This document shows, in pieces, positions 9,028 to 17,374 of a DNA stretch of 64,000 bases. The translations under genes were made by a program, and so were the position numbers. The notes beneath the pieces are model-generated. The model had not been told where the DNA came from, did no database searches, and worked only from the letters and a program-made list of their open reading frames with translations. This DNA comes from JAGQZY01 sp964588335 (GTDB taxonomy: Bacteria > Bdellovibrionota > Bdellovibrionia > Bdellovibrionales > JAGQZY01): positions 186,001 through 250,000 of the forward strand of contig CAZPOV010000002.1 of the NCBI GenBank assembly GCA_964588335.1. The letters are read 5' to 3'. Within the stretch, counting starts at the first letter, position 1; every line of letters starts with the position of its first letter.

Positions 9028-10632
9028 CTATGTTGTTACAATGGGAAGTTTGTCATCCAAACTGTTGACGATTCGGGTCGGGTAAGGGATGTGTCCGTTC
9101 GGATTGGCGCGATGGGTGCCACCTGTTGGAATCACACTGGTGTCGCCATAACCGGGACGACCGAAACGTCGATAGTCGGCTGGAACATGCCCCATGGCCT
9201 GCAGCACATTGGCAAAAAAGCGTTGAATCGGAATTCCCGGCCGCTTGCTTTGGCCCGCTTGATAATTGGCGAGCAATCCTAAATTGTTCATATTGCGATA
9301 GTCCACAAAATGGCCGGTGCGGAAATAGCCGCCAAGAGATCCAAAGGTTGTTAATCCGATATTGTGATGCTGATGGGTGGTGGTTCCGGCTTCGTGAACC
9401 CATGCCACCATGCCTCGATCCAACATGGTTTGGCCTGTCCCCATATTTATGGCGTCCATTTTACTGACCATGTTGCCAACAATGTATTGGGCTTGAAAAC
9501 GCAAATTTTCACAATGAGTGACCTGCGCGCTTCGGCTATTACTGGCGGCATGGGCAATCTCTTGATGGTAGTCACCCGCGTAAAGGCCAGCGATCCCTCC
9601 CTGCATAACCGCCAAGCGAGAGGCACCACACTGAAAAGCCGCGGTAATAAGATCCGTCGACATATCCCAGAGTCTGCGAACATTGGTTTCGGTTTCTAAG
9701 TGGGGAACCCAGTAAGACAGTCTTTCATTGGGACCAGTTACATCACTGCAAGTGTTGACAAGGTTTTGAAACTTTCTTTGCACGTCGGTTAAATGAGCCA
9801 CGTGGCGTTCGACACGTTCGCGGTCCGTACTCGAAATCTGTCGAGCCGGTCCGTAGGCGCCGCGAGTCAGGCGTCGGTAGTCCTCCATCACTTGGTCGAT
9901 CAAAAACGAGCGACGGGCGCGACGAGCCACTTCAACGGGATCCTGGGATCCTTGGTAGCGAGAAAAAATCGCATCATAGGTTGAACTGAGATTGGAATAC
10001 TGGTTGGGCGCCTGATCGCCATTGGATAACCAAGAGTTCCAGCGCGACATATTGATGACCGGTAGTGAAAGGATGTCACGGTTCTGATAAAACTTTGGCG
10101 AATCCGCTAAGAATCGATCCACCGAAGGCCAGCGACGATCCTGATTTTCGTCATTGTAATAAATGTTTCCTGTGGAGACACCCCGTGAATGACCGTAGTA
10201 ATTCATACCGCCATCGATACCGGCAAACAGATTCATTTTATTAACGTAGGGATTCAAGAACGAGCCTAAAACCATAGAGACTCGGGCTTGGTTGTTATCG
10301 ATATTGCCACTTTCGTGTCCGGGGTTGGCGCGCAGAATATTATTCAGCATGGCATGACGGATCTCATGCTCTGGATTGTTAGCGCCTGACGCCGCGTACA
10401 GTTGCATGCGGGTGAACCAGGCTCCGTCGAAATCATTGATAAACGGTTCAGGATACCAGTCGGTCGAAAAACCGGCGCCCCCATGATCGGCACCAACCAG
10501 TACCAGGAACTGATCGTTCATTGCGGCTTGGGCGTGAGCGCGGGGGAGAAGTGACGGTAAAAGTGGAAGGGCCATTAAGCTGCCACCGAGTCCCTGCAAA
10601 AAATATCTTCGACTGAGACGTTGGTATTTCAT
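9028..10632 (-). CDS. Tat-exported DUF1552 family protein
   Basis: A 534-residue protein of the DUF1552 family, function unknown, typically encoded beside DUF1592-family proteins in Planctomycetes and in some other bacteria. The N-terminus is a twin-arginine signal: LSRRYFLQGLGG, a hydrophobic stretch, then RAHAQA, so it is exported folded, suggesting a cofactor or metal. The mature part starts FLVLVGADHGGAG and is rich in His and Asp. The start ATG at 10630-10632 follows AGGAGG. That Shine-Dalgarno is itself the last Arg-Arg codon pair of the upstream gene, whose stop overlaps in an ATGA. The two genes are therefore translationally coupled. No catalytic residues can be named with confidence. 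Confidence 0.87.
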   Translation of the reverse strand: MKYQRLSRRYFLQGLGGSLMALPLLPSLLPRAHAQAAMNDQFLVLVGADHGGAGFSTDWYPEPFINDFDGAWFTRMQLYAASGANNPEHEIRHAMLNNILRANPGHESGNIDNNQARVSMVLGSFLNPYVNKMNLFAGIDGGMNYYGHSRGVSTGNIYYNDENQDRRWPSVDRFLADSPKFYQNRDILSLPVINMSRWNSWLSNGDQAPNQYSNLSSTYDAIFSRYQGSQDPVEVARRARRSFLIDQVMEDYRRLTRGAYGPARQISSTDRERVERHVAHLTDVQRKFQNLVNTCSDVTGPNERLSYWVPHLETETNVRRLWDMSTDLITAAFQCGASRLAVMQGGIAGLYAGDYHQEIAHAASNSRSAQVTHCENLRFQAQYIVGNMVSKMDAINMGTGQTMLDRGMVAWVHEAGTTTHQHHNIGLTTFGSLGGYFRTGHFVDYRNMNNLGLLANYQAGQSKRPGIPIQRFFANVLQAMGHVPADYRRFGRPGYGDTSVIPTGGTHRANPNGHIPYPTRIVNSLDDKLPIVTT

Positions 10633-12434
10633 TGTATGGTCCTCCTAAAGAATTCCGGTTGCAGCGGTATTTCACGAAGCGCATCCAAAACCGACCCTTG
10701 ATTGAATTCAATGGTTTCGTAAATGGATTTTACGGCACAGCCGTCATCGCGTAGGCGTAGATTTTGTTTTTGTGAAAAGTTCCAAAGCTTGCTGGCAAAA
10801 CAGGCTTTGGCCATGGCGTTACGTGCCAGTTCATGGGCTAACTCAACACCACCATTGAAATCACCTTCAATCAGACCGGTCAGTTCAATGGTGTTTTGAG
10901 CATCCACCGGTTTTGTGACAAGAACCTGACCTTCATTACCAGATCCTTCCGGTTGAAAAACTCGCTCTTGTTGCCGAAAGCGGCCCATGGAATCGAAATT
11001 GTCTAAGGTAAAGCCAATCGGATTGATGATCTTCTGGTGGCAAGAGACGCAAGCCGTACCGGGAACCTCCGTGATGGTTCGCACATACTCTTGGTCCGTC
11101 ATATCGTCGGTGATCACCACGCCCTCAGGATCCGAATTGTCGGGAGGCAGGGTTAAGTTGCCACAAAGAAAGTCTTCGTAAATCGAAACACCCCGCATGA
11201 TCGGACGAGTGCTGCCGGTCCCAGTAAACAGAAATTGTGCTTTTGTCAGCAGACCCGCCCGCTCACCCGCCGGGGCTCGCACTAAAGAGTCTATATTGTA
11301 GGTTCCGTCCCATAAATCGGTGCCATAGGTGTTGGCTAAATCTTGACTGCGTGGGAAGACCAAGTCGCTGGCCATCAAGTCGGTGTAAGAGGCCTGCTGC
11401 TCCCAAATCAAATAGTCAAAGTAATCATAAACTTCTTGAATCATATTTTGTCGACGCTCGGCAGGGGCAATCCCTGGCGCCAAATCTTGTAAGCGTGTTC
11501 GCACTTCGGCGATATCGTCACGTGCTTCCTTGGTTTGGTCCAAATGCAACCATTGATTAGCAAAACTTTCGGTTAAGCGGGTGCGGACTTTTTGTGAATT
11601 TAAAAGGCGGCTGACCTGCGCGTCGACACCCTGGGGTGTCATGATGGAGCCATCAGCGGCGGCTTGTAAAAGCTCTGAGTCGGGCAGACTTCGCAAGTAA
11701 AGATAAGAAAGTTTCGCCGCTCTTTCGTAAGGCCCCATCGCCACCACTCGATCCTCTGATTCAACTGCAAGGTCATTATCGCCAAATTCCTCGTGATAAA
11801 TAAATCCCGGTGAACTTAAAAGTGCGGCGATGACATTGCGATAGGAATCGGCATGCTGATCCATCACATTCAAATAATGAGTGCGATCGTCTTGATCCAA
11901 AGGGCGACCAAGCACCCGCAAGCCAAATTGGTTGAGAAAATTGATCTTGCAGTTGTTATCTGCTGTGTTTTGATAACAATTGCTGCCGACCAAGCTATTC
12001 ATGGCTTGCGTGTTTTGTACCAATTCGTTAGCCACCAATTCAGAAATCAGAATCTGCTGCTCGACGTGTTTAACGGTGACCGTTTGAATGGCAAGGTCCA
12101 TTCCTTCTTCGTTTTCTTCGTTGTCGTCGGGAACAGCGTCGATCAGGGGCTGCAATCTTTGCATGATACTATTGAGCTGATTGTTGCTGAGGTGGGGAGC
12201 GATTAGATCTTCGATGGAGTTTTTTATCTCTTCGGCACTCAAGCGCTTCAGTGGACTGGCTTCAGGCAAACGCGGGTCACCGGCTTCACACTTGAGAGCA
12301 TTCAAGGTCGACGCTACGGATCCACTAACAGCATTCATTTCTGAAGAATTGAATGGTGAACAGTTTTGAAAAACAACAATTAAAACGATAATTGAAATCC
12401 ATCGTAATGGACGCAAAGCAGACCCCCAGACCAA
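10629..12434 (-). CDS. DUF1592/DUF1588-family lipoprotein with CxxCH motif
   Basis: A 601-residue predicted lipoprotein (hydrophobic segment ending FQNC) of the planctomycete-type multi-domain family. In order: a DUF1595-like segment (RVLGRPLDQDDRTHYL...LLSSPGFIYHEE), DUF1592 (RAAKLSYLYLRSLPDSELL...FANQWLHLDQ), DUF1588 (RAGLLTKAQFLF... and CVSCHQKIINPIGFTLDNFD) and a DUF1585-like C-terminus. CVSCH has the CxxCH form of a haem c site, and family members are suspected of extracytoplasmic redox roles, but none is proven. The TTG at 12432-12434 has AGGG upstream. A second TTG six codons later would give a more typical short lipoprotein signal. It is first in an operon with the DUF1552 gene. Confidence 0.85.
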   Translation of the reverse strand: MVWGSALRPLRWISIIVLIVVFQNCSPFNSSEMNAVSGSVASTLNALKCEAGDPRLPEASPLKRLSAEEIKNSIEDLIAPHLSNNQLNSIMQRLQPLIDAVPDDNEENEEGMDLAIQTVTVKHVEQQILISELVANELVQNTQAMNSLVGSNCYQNTADNNCKINFLNQFGLRVLGRPLDQDDRTHYLNVMDQHADSYRNVIAALLSSPGFIYHEEFGDNDLAVESEDRVVAMGPYERAAKLSYLYLRSLPDSELLQAAADGSIMTPQGVDAQVSRLLNSQKVRTRLTESFANQWLHLDQTKEARDDIAEVRTRLQDLAPGIAPAERRQNMIQEVYDYFDYLIWEQQASYTDLMASDLVFPRSQDLANTYGTDLWDGTYNIDSLVRAPAGERAGLLTKAQFLFTGTGSTRPIMRGVSIYEDFLCGNLTLPPDNSDPEGVVITDDMTDQEYVRTITEVPGTACVSCHQKIINPIGFTLDNFDSMGRFRQQERVFQPEGSGNEGQVLVTKPVDAQNTIELTGLIEGDFNGGVELAHELARNAMAKACFASKLWNFSQKQNLRLRDDGCAVKSIYETIEFNQGSVLDALREIPLQPEFFRRTIQ

Positions 12435-12561
12435 ATCCTATCCCTACTAAAAATATAGCACGAATGACCGATGCAACAAACGCCAGGTCCAGTGGTGGGA
12501 CGAAAACAAAAGAGATGTTCTATAAGTGTTTCAATGTGAAACAAAACTCAGTTCGAATTGT

Positions 12562-13215
12562 TCAAGATCCTCGCACACGCAGCCAGTCGCCGACGGTCTC
12601 TAGCATTTCTTGACTTGGCTTATGGCCAACACCGGCGAATCCTTGAATTCGACCTTGATGGTGTGGCGGAAGTTTTGCAAAACTTTCTTGTGCTCCCGAC
12701 CACTCAACAACATCATCGTCCTCGCCGTGCACAGCCTCGATCAGCAAGTCGCTGGACCATTGAGGGTCGTTGATTTTGAACCGGCAGCCAATTCCAATAA
12801 CGTGATCGACGTTTTCAAGGGTCTCGGCCATGTGAGGGGCGGCGTATCCGCCTTGCGAGTAGCCAATAATTGTTTTCTTATGACTATGAAAACCCAAATG
12901 CTGACAGAGATTTTTCATAAAATCCTGGCAAACATCATAGCCTATAAAATAACTTTGCTTGAAGTTGTTATAAAAGAACCACGAGTATCCCACCTTCCAA
13001 TGGTTGTCTTGTTTCACAGGAATCGGGAACGGACCATTGGCCGCCAGGACATGGCAGTCTTCGGGAAGTTGATCAATCAGGCGACTCCACATTTTTTCGT
13101 TATTCGACATAAAGCCGTGGTTTAATATGATCAGGCGAGCGTCGTGTTTTTTCGATTTTTTTAAAAGAAAGTTGGCTTGAGTCAAACTTTGAAACTTGGC
13201 GGTTTGTTGTTCCAT
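12562..13215 (-). CDS. Alpha/beta hydrolase (phospholipase/carboxylesterase-like)
   Basis: Predicted cytoplasmic serine hydrolase of 217 residues, close in size to the phospholipase/carboxylesterase (YpfH/EstB) group. The oxyanion region reads ILNHGFMSNN, the nucleophile elbow is GYSQGG, a later Asp lies in VHGEDDDVVEW, and the catalytic His is in GVGHKPS. Together these give a complete Ser-Asp-His triad. There is no signal peptide. The frame is open to 13248, but ATG at 13213-13215 has CAGGAT upstream and gives a normal N-terminus. It stands alone, about 127 bp from the DUF1592-family gene. The substrate cannot be inferred. Confidence 0.85.
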   Translation of the reverse strand: MEQQTAKFQSLTQANFLLKKSKKHDARLIILNHGFMSNNEKMWSRLIDQLPEDCHVLAANGPFPIPVKQDNHWKVGYSWFFYNNFKQSYFIGYDVCQDFMKNLCQHLGFHSHKKTIIGYSQGGYAAPHMAETLENVDHVIGIGCRFKINDPQWSSDLLIEAVHGEDDDVVEWSGAQESFAKLPPHHQGRIQGFAGVGHKPSQEMLETVGDWLRVRGS

Positions 13216-13327
13216 GGCACATCCTGGGTTTGATAAGCCCCATCGCAATGACAGGATGAGGTTAGAGTCTCTCGTCTGAGTCTATGTTTCAAGATTTTTT
13301 TAAAACCCACTCAAGCGTCGTCTGGAT

Positions 13328-14365
13328 CTACTGGCTGACAGCGCCGTCGCCATAGATCACACGGTCAGGATTGATCGATTCTTTGTAACGAGCTTCCGCT
13401 TCCCGGCGTCGTTGCATCTCTTTTATAAGAAGCCGACACGCGCTGGCGGGGAGGGGTCGCGAAAGGCAATGTTCGCGGGGAAATTGGTATACAATTTTTT
13501 GCCCTTGATGGTTAGTCTCTTCAGGGAGTCTGTGCAGTAGATCCAGTTCACTTTCGAAAACAAGTGGGTACTGCTTGGGAATATTTTCCGGTGTGGTTTT
13601 CATTTCAAGAGCGTGGTCATTGACAATATCAAAGGCCTTGTCGACATAATCTAATTCTTGCACCGCCTGCAGTTGGTTGTTGAGCGGATTAGAACTTTTA
13701 TCTCGCCGTTCACGAGTCCCCAATTCATAAATGGGTGGCGACTCACTCAAAGAGGGGGAGGGTGGGGGCTCTTGGCGCGGTTCGGGGAGTATCAACTGGG
13801 TGAAGACTTTCTCGAAGCCATCTATGGTTGTTAAATCTTGCAGTTGATCGGCATTGTCATCAAAGCGATCATCAGCGTTGGCGGTTTCATCAATGCAGGT
13901 TTTTGCCATTTTGATTTTTTGTTGACGATTGATGGCGAAATTGTACAGGACATCTTTGTTAAAGCAGTTACGGAAATCGCCGTGGATTTTGCAGTAAAAC
14001 TTAAGTTGCTCGCCGCTAAGAATCTCTTTGTTCTTTGGATTCTGTCGACAGAGAGTTTCGATGGCTTTGTTGAATTCTTCCTCAGGATAAAGGATTTCAA
14101 AGCGACGCTCTAATTCTTTTTCTACGGTCTGCTGCTGTGATGATTTATCGGGCTGAGCCTTGCTTTTCAGTGGGGCGGTCGGTGTTGTCTGTTGCGGCAC
14201 CAGTTCTGTGGGGCTGGTGATTGATTGCACTTCTAACAAATCACTGGAAACTTGTGAGGAGGCATCGAAGCTCTTGACTTCCTGGTCAACAACAACTTCT
14301 TCGAATTCGGCGTAGCCAATAGATGATAAAATTAAAAGTCCGATGCAAACGAATCTGTGTTTCAA
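13328..14365 (-). CDS. Exported protein of unknown function, proline/glutamine-rich
   Basis: I do not recognise this 345-residue protein. It has a clear signal peptide (MKHRFVCIGLLILSSIGYA). A low-complexity Pro/Thr/Gln/Ser stretch follows at about residues 30-85. Next is a helical part with four cysteines (ETLCRQN, FYCKIHG, FRNCFN, KTCIDE), and the C-terminal half has a PREHCLSRPLPASACRLLI segment with two more. Six spaced cysteines in an exported protein suggest disulfides in the periplasm. The start is TTG at 14363-14365 with GGAG six bases upstream. It is monocistronic as far as can be seen, ending about 110 bp before the hydrolase gene. Confidence 0.75.
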   Translation of the reverse strand: MKHRFVCIGLLILSSIGYAEFEEVVVDQEVKSFDASSQVSSDLLEVQSITSPTELVPQQTTPTAPLKSKAQPDKSSQQQTVEKELERRFEILYPEEEFNKAIETLCRQNPKNKEILSGEQLKFYCKIHGDFRNCFNKDVLYNFAINRQQKIKMAKTCIDETANADDRFDDNADQLQDLTTIDGFEKVFTQLILPEPRQEPPPSPSLSESPPIYELGTRERRDKSSNPLNNQLQAVQELDYVDKAFDIVNDHALEMKTTPENIPKQYPLVFESELDLLHRLPEETNHQGQKIVYQFPREHCLSRPLPASACRLLIKEMQRRREAEARYKESINPDRVIYGDGAVSQ

Positions 14366-14621
14366 ATGGATCTCCGATCAGTGCCAACGGCTAAGTATAA
14401 CCTGATAGTGAGTTCCATATAAAAGTATTTTTTGCTGATTGGATTATGGTAGAAAGTGCGTTTTCCACATTTTCGACAAGCTTGTGGGTGCGCTGTCAGA
14501 ATCCAAGCCATCGGCATGTCACTACCTCAGCTAAAAGATTCACACACTCTTCGTTAAAACCGATCGGAGTCCAACGCATTGTTGAATGGGTCGCGACGAA
14601 CTGTATCCCTTTTCAGAAAGA

Positions 14622-14807
14622 TTAGGTGTTGGCTGAGTCGCCTTCAATGGATTTTTTGTTTTCAATTTGGGTTTTCCGGTTCTCTGGCGGTGTGTTGTCG
14701 ATCCCATCGCGGTCACGATACTGCACTTCCGTTTTTAGGAAATCATTTTCTTTTTCAACCGCTTTACGGCGTCGTTTGTTCTCTTCAATATAATTTTTTT
14801 CACTCAT
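14622..14807 (-). CDS. Small charged hypothetical protein
   Basis: A possible 61-residue protein, not recognised. It is highly charged and predicted helical in its first half (EENKRRRKAVEKENDFLKTE), with a polar tail and no signal peptide. The chosen ATG at 14805-14807 lies eight bases after AAGGA; two further ATGs upstream overlap that site and are less likely. Support is the Shine-Dalgarno and a non-random composition; no homologue comes to mind. It is on the same strand as the tRNA gene behind it. Confidence 0.45.
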   Translation of the reverse strand: MSEKNYIEENKRRRKAVEKENDFLKTEVQYRDRDGIDNTPPENRKTQIENKKSIEGDSANT

Positions 14808-14904
14808 GAACATCATCCTTTGTTAGCTTTAAGGGTAAAGGGAAAGGCTGTTCGAAGAAGCAACGAGGTGTCAAAAGAAGGTGAAGATTTCTACAAGAAA
14901 AGGT

Positions 14905-14981
14905 TGGTAGCGGGAGAGGGACTTGAACCCCCGACACCCGGATTATGATTCCGGTGCTCTAACCAGCTGAGCTACCCCGCC
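14905..14981 (-). tRNA. tRNA with CAT anticodon, probably elongator tRNA-Met
   Basis: Read leftward, the gene has a 7-bp acceptor stem (GGCGGGG / TCCCGCT with wobble ends), the D arm GCTCAGCTGGTTAGAGC, and an anticodon stem CCGGA/TCCGG. The loop is ATCATAA, which places CAT at positions 34-36. The T arm is GGGGGTTCAAGTCCCTC, and an encoded CCA closes the 77 bases. CAT could also be the lysidine-modified Ile tRNA. The overall sequence looks more like elongator Met, but I cannot exclude Ile2. Confidence 0.92.
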
Positions 14982-15102
14982 AAAGAAAGCGTTGACTCTC
15001 TAACGCCTTACGTAATATGTCAATTATTTTCTAGGTGATATTGCGTGGGTTCGAGTCCATTTCAGCTGGTTTTTTAGACAAAATTTTGGGGGAAAAGGCA
15101 TC

Positions 15103-16011
15103 ATGACACTATTTAAGCGACCTTGGTTTTTGGTTTTATTGATTATCGCAGGAATCTACACCTATCAATTTTACAATCGGGTGGAAGTGGGGACCAGCTC
15201 GGCGCAGGCGACCAGTCAAACTGAGGACCCGGCGCCGACCGATGACAAGCCGCCGATTTCGATCAAAATTTCACAAGAGTTTGCGGCGCAAACAAGTAAG
15301 AATTTTGAGCTGAGCTCAGATTTCAACATGTCGGTAAAATTTGTTAAGACCGACGGTTCGAAAATTATTGTTTCTCTGATCGGTGAAGGCGATGGCTATA
15401 AAAATGACGGCCAGCGATTGGCCGACTGGTTTGAGGTGTCTTCAACCCAACAAGGTTTAAAGTTTTCGAGTTTTGAAAAAAAGCAGTATAAAAATTTATC
15501 GGCCATGAAAGAGTTGGCGAAGCGGCTGGAGGGTGTTGATCGCAAGGTGAATTTTACCATGATCATTGAGTACCCAGAAGATTATAAATTCGAAACCATT
15601 CAATTGCAGTCGGTGACCTCGGATGTTTATGCTGAGTCTTTGGCTTTCAATAAATTCCATATGACGACGGTCTCAGGTAACTTGCGCTTGAAGAAAAGTG
15701 CTGGCCGTGAACTTAAAATCGAGTCGGTGAGTGGCGACAGCAATGTTGAGATTTCGGGATTGCAAAAAGCCGAGGTGGCCTCGGTTTCTGGTAATGCTGT
15801 TATCCAATCGGATCAGACCAATCCAGCGGTGGCCTTTGACTCTGTCAGTGGCGACCTTAAATTGCGAATCCCCGAAAACAGCCAAGTCGATGTGAGCTTC
15901 AACTCAATGACTGGAGATTTGATCAATGATTTTGGTAATTCTCCTTCGGCCCCCCATAAGCTGAAGTTCAGCAGTCTGTCGGGAAGCGCCACAATTAACA
16001 AGTTGAAGTAG
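15103..16011 (+). CDS. DUF4097-like membrane-anchored protein
   Basis: A 302-residue protein with an N-terminal membrane anchor (RPWFLVLLIIAGIYTYQFY) and a polar linker. A C-terminal repetitive beta region from about residue 165 repeats TVSGNLRL, SVSGDSNVEI, SVSGNAVI, SVSGDLKLRI, SMTGDLI and SLSGSATI. This SxSGD ladder is typical of the DUF4097 (adhesin-like, right-handed beta) family, whose role is unknown. The anchor has no lipobox or clear cleavage site, so it is probably an uncleaved signal anchor with the beta region in the periplasm. ATG follows AAAAGG by four bases. It is monocistronic; 120 bp separate it from the divergent tRNA. Confidence 0.82.
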   Translation: MTLFKRPWFLVLLIIAGIYTYQFYNRVEVGTSSAQATSQTEDPAPTDDKPPISIKISQEFAAQTSKNFELSSDFNMSVKFVKTDGSKIIVSLIGEGDGYKNDGQRLADWFEVSSTQQGLKFSSFEKKQYKNLSAMKELAKRLEGVDRKVNFTMIIEYPEDYKFETIQLQSVTSDVYAESLAFNKFHMTTVSGNLRLKKSAGRELKIESVSGDSNVEISGLQKAEVASVSGNAVIQSDQTNPAVAFDSVSGDLKLRIPENSQVDVSFNSMTGDLINDFGNSPSAPHKLKFSSLSGSATINKLK

Positions 16012-16230
16012 CACGAACGCCAATACTAAGGTCCAGAGACCTTGAGACTGAAGTCCTGTATTATTATTTTAATGATTGTTTCTAGGGTTTTAACGCAAGG
16101 TTTAAGCCATTCGGTTCTTGAAAATTCTTAGCCTCGGTGGGATTTTTATACCTATAGAAAATGAAACGGGGTCAGCAGGCCACTGCCGTCTTGACCTCAC
16201 AACAAAGAATCAACACAAGAGAGGTCCAAC

Positions 16231-16749
16231 GTGAAAAAACTGCTTATATTAGTTAGCATTTTTGCCATTGCAGCTTGTTCTTCAAATAAAAAAGAAGACG
16301 AAGAAATGGCACCAGCCCCAACCCCAACCGTACAAGAAGACAATAAAGAGGCCGAAGCTCCAGCGTCTGATGAATCTTCAAGTTCACAAGACAACAGCCA
16401 AGATTCCATGGCCGCCGACAGTGGTTCTAACATGGATGGTGGATTCCCTGATGTTGAAGGAACCGAGCGAAGTGGTGCGACTTGTAAGAATGGTGGCGAC
16501 GAAAGATTGGTTTCTGTGATCGATACTCGCGAAGGACCTTGCGGAGTGGTTTACACCAAAAACGGTAGCAAAAACACAGTGGCCTATGCGAAATACGATA
16601 TGAGCTTTTGCGATAAAGTATTTGATAACATCGTCGGTAACCTGACCTCAGGTGGCTTTGATTGTGGTGGCGCCGGGAACACAGCCAGTGGCAACAGTGG
16701 CGAGCAAACCGAAGAAGCGGCTGAAGAAAAAAGTGAAGGTGACCAATAA
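16231..16749 (+). CDS. Small acidic lipoprotein
   Basis: A 172-residue predicted lipoprotein, function unknown. The signal MKKLLILVSIFAIAAC ends in a perfect lipobox. Residues 17-75 are a low-complexity Glu/Pro/Ser/Asp linker, and a small folded region follows with four cysteines (ATCKNGG, GPCGVVY, SFCDKVF, DCGGAG). The tail is again Glu/Ser/Gly-rich. The start is GTG at 16231 with GAGG six bases upstream. A hairpin terminator follows the stop, and the next gene starts right behind it. Four cysteines in a short folded core suggest two disulfides in the periplasm. It is not similar to any family I can name. Confidence 0.8.
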   Translation: MKKLLILVSIFAIAACSSNKKEDEEMAPAPTPTVQEDNKEAEAPASDESSSSQDNSQDSMAADSGSNMDGGFPDVEGTERSGATCKNGGDERLVSVIDTREGPCGVVYTKNGSKNTVAYAKYDMSFCDKVFDNIVGNLTSGGFDCGGAGNTASGNSGEQTEEAAEEKSEGDQ

Positions 16750-16771
16750 TTAATGGTCAGTCCAGAAATGG

Positions 16772-16791
16772 AAGCCCTCGTATGAGGGCTT
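16772..16791 (+). terminator. Terminator overlapping the ribosome-binding region of the next gene
   Basis: An 8-bp stem AAGCCCTC / GAGGGCTT with loop GTAT, followed by T residues to 16798. The next ATG is at 16799, and the GAGGG in the right arm is the only Shine-Dalgarno-like sequence before it. Confidence 0.85.
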
Positions 16792-16798
16792 TTTTTTT

Positions 16799-17347
16799 AT
16801 GAAATGGATTTTATCGATTATCCTTTTTTATAGCCCGGTCGCGTTTTCTCAGTATTATCCTCGTGGGACAACCATGAACAATAACTATTGGCCAAATATT
16901 GAGGAACCGATCATGTGGTTCATTGCCCTTGATGGGATGTATGACTTTCAGAATGAAAAGCGCTCCGGTTCTGATGTTAGCACTCAGACCACTCATGCCA
17001 ATTTTAATCTTTTTTATGGGGGTCGCAATTTCCGAGCCGGTGCCAATGTTATCCATGATTTCAATTTGGTGACCAAAGATTTGTCGATGGGGCTTGGAAT
17101 GGCGTTTGGCCGACCTCTGTTCTTTGAATTTGGGGTGGGTTACCTCAGTCGAGTCAGAGATTCGACATCAACCGAGGGGTGGTCCTACCACGGTAAGATT
17201 GGCTACAACTTCCCCTGGCTCACCGATGTTAAATATCGCACGCGATTTCGCATTGCTCTTGTTTACAACCAGAAAACATTAAATGATAATGGAGATCCAA
17301 GGGTGACTCATTTCTATCCCATAATTGGGATTGAGTTTGAGACTTAG
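16799..17347 (+). CDS. Exported beta-barrel-like protein
   Basis: A 182-residue protein with a signal peptide (MKWILSIILFYSPVAFS). Alternating aromatic/polar strands follow: FNLFYGGRNFRAGANVI, FFEFGVGYLS, YHGKIGYNF, FRIALVYNQ, YPIIGIEF. The pattern and the near-terminal Phe suggest an eight-stranded outer-membrane barrel of the OmpW/OmpA-TM size, but no specific family is recognised. The ATG lies directly behind a terminator T-run, so translation may depend on read-through transcript or on a promoter inside the upstream lipoprotein gene. The next gene follows after 27 bases and is probably cotranscribed. Confidence 0.7.
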   Translation: MKWILSIILFYSPVAFSQYYPRGTTMNNNYWPNIEEPIMWFIALDGMYDFQNEKRSGSDVSTQTTHANFNLFYGGRNFRAGANVIHDFNLVTKDLSMGLGMAFGRPLFFEFGVGYLSRVRDSTSTEGWSYHGKIGYNFPWLTDVKYRTRFRIALVYNQKTLNDNGDPRVTHFYPIIGIEFET

Positions 17348-17374
17348 AAACTTGCATCAAGTGAGGGTGATTTT

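Noticed and set aside
16028..16043. Hairpin AAGGTC/GACCTT after the DUF4097-like gene as a terminator
   Set aside because: The stem is only 6 bp and no T-run follows on either strand.
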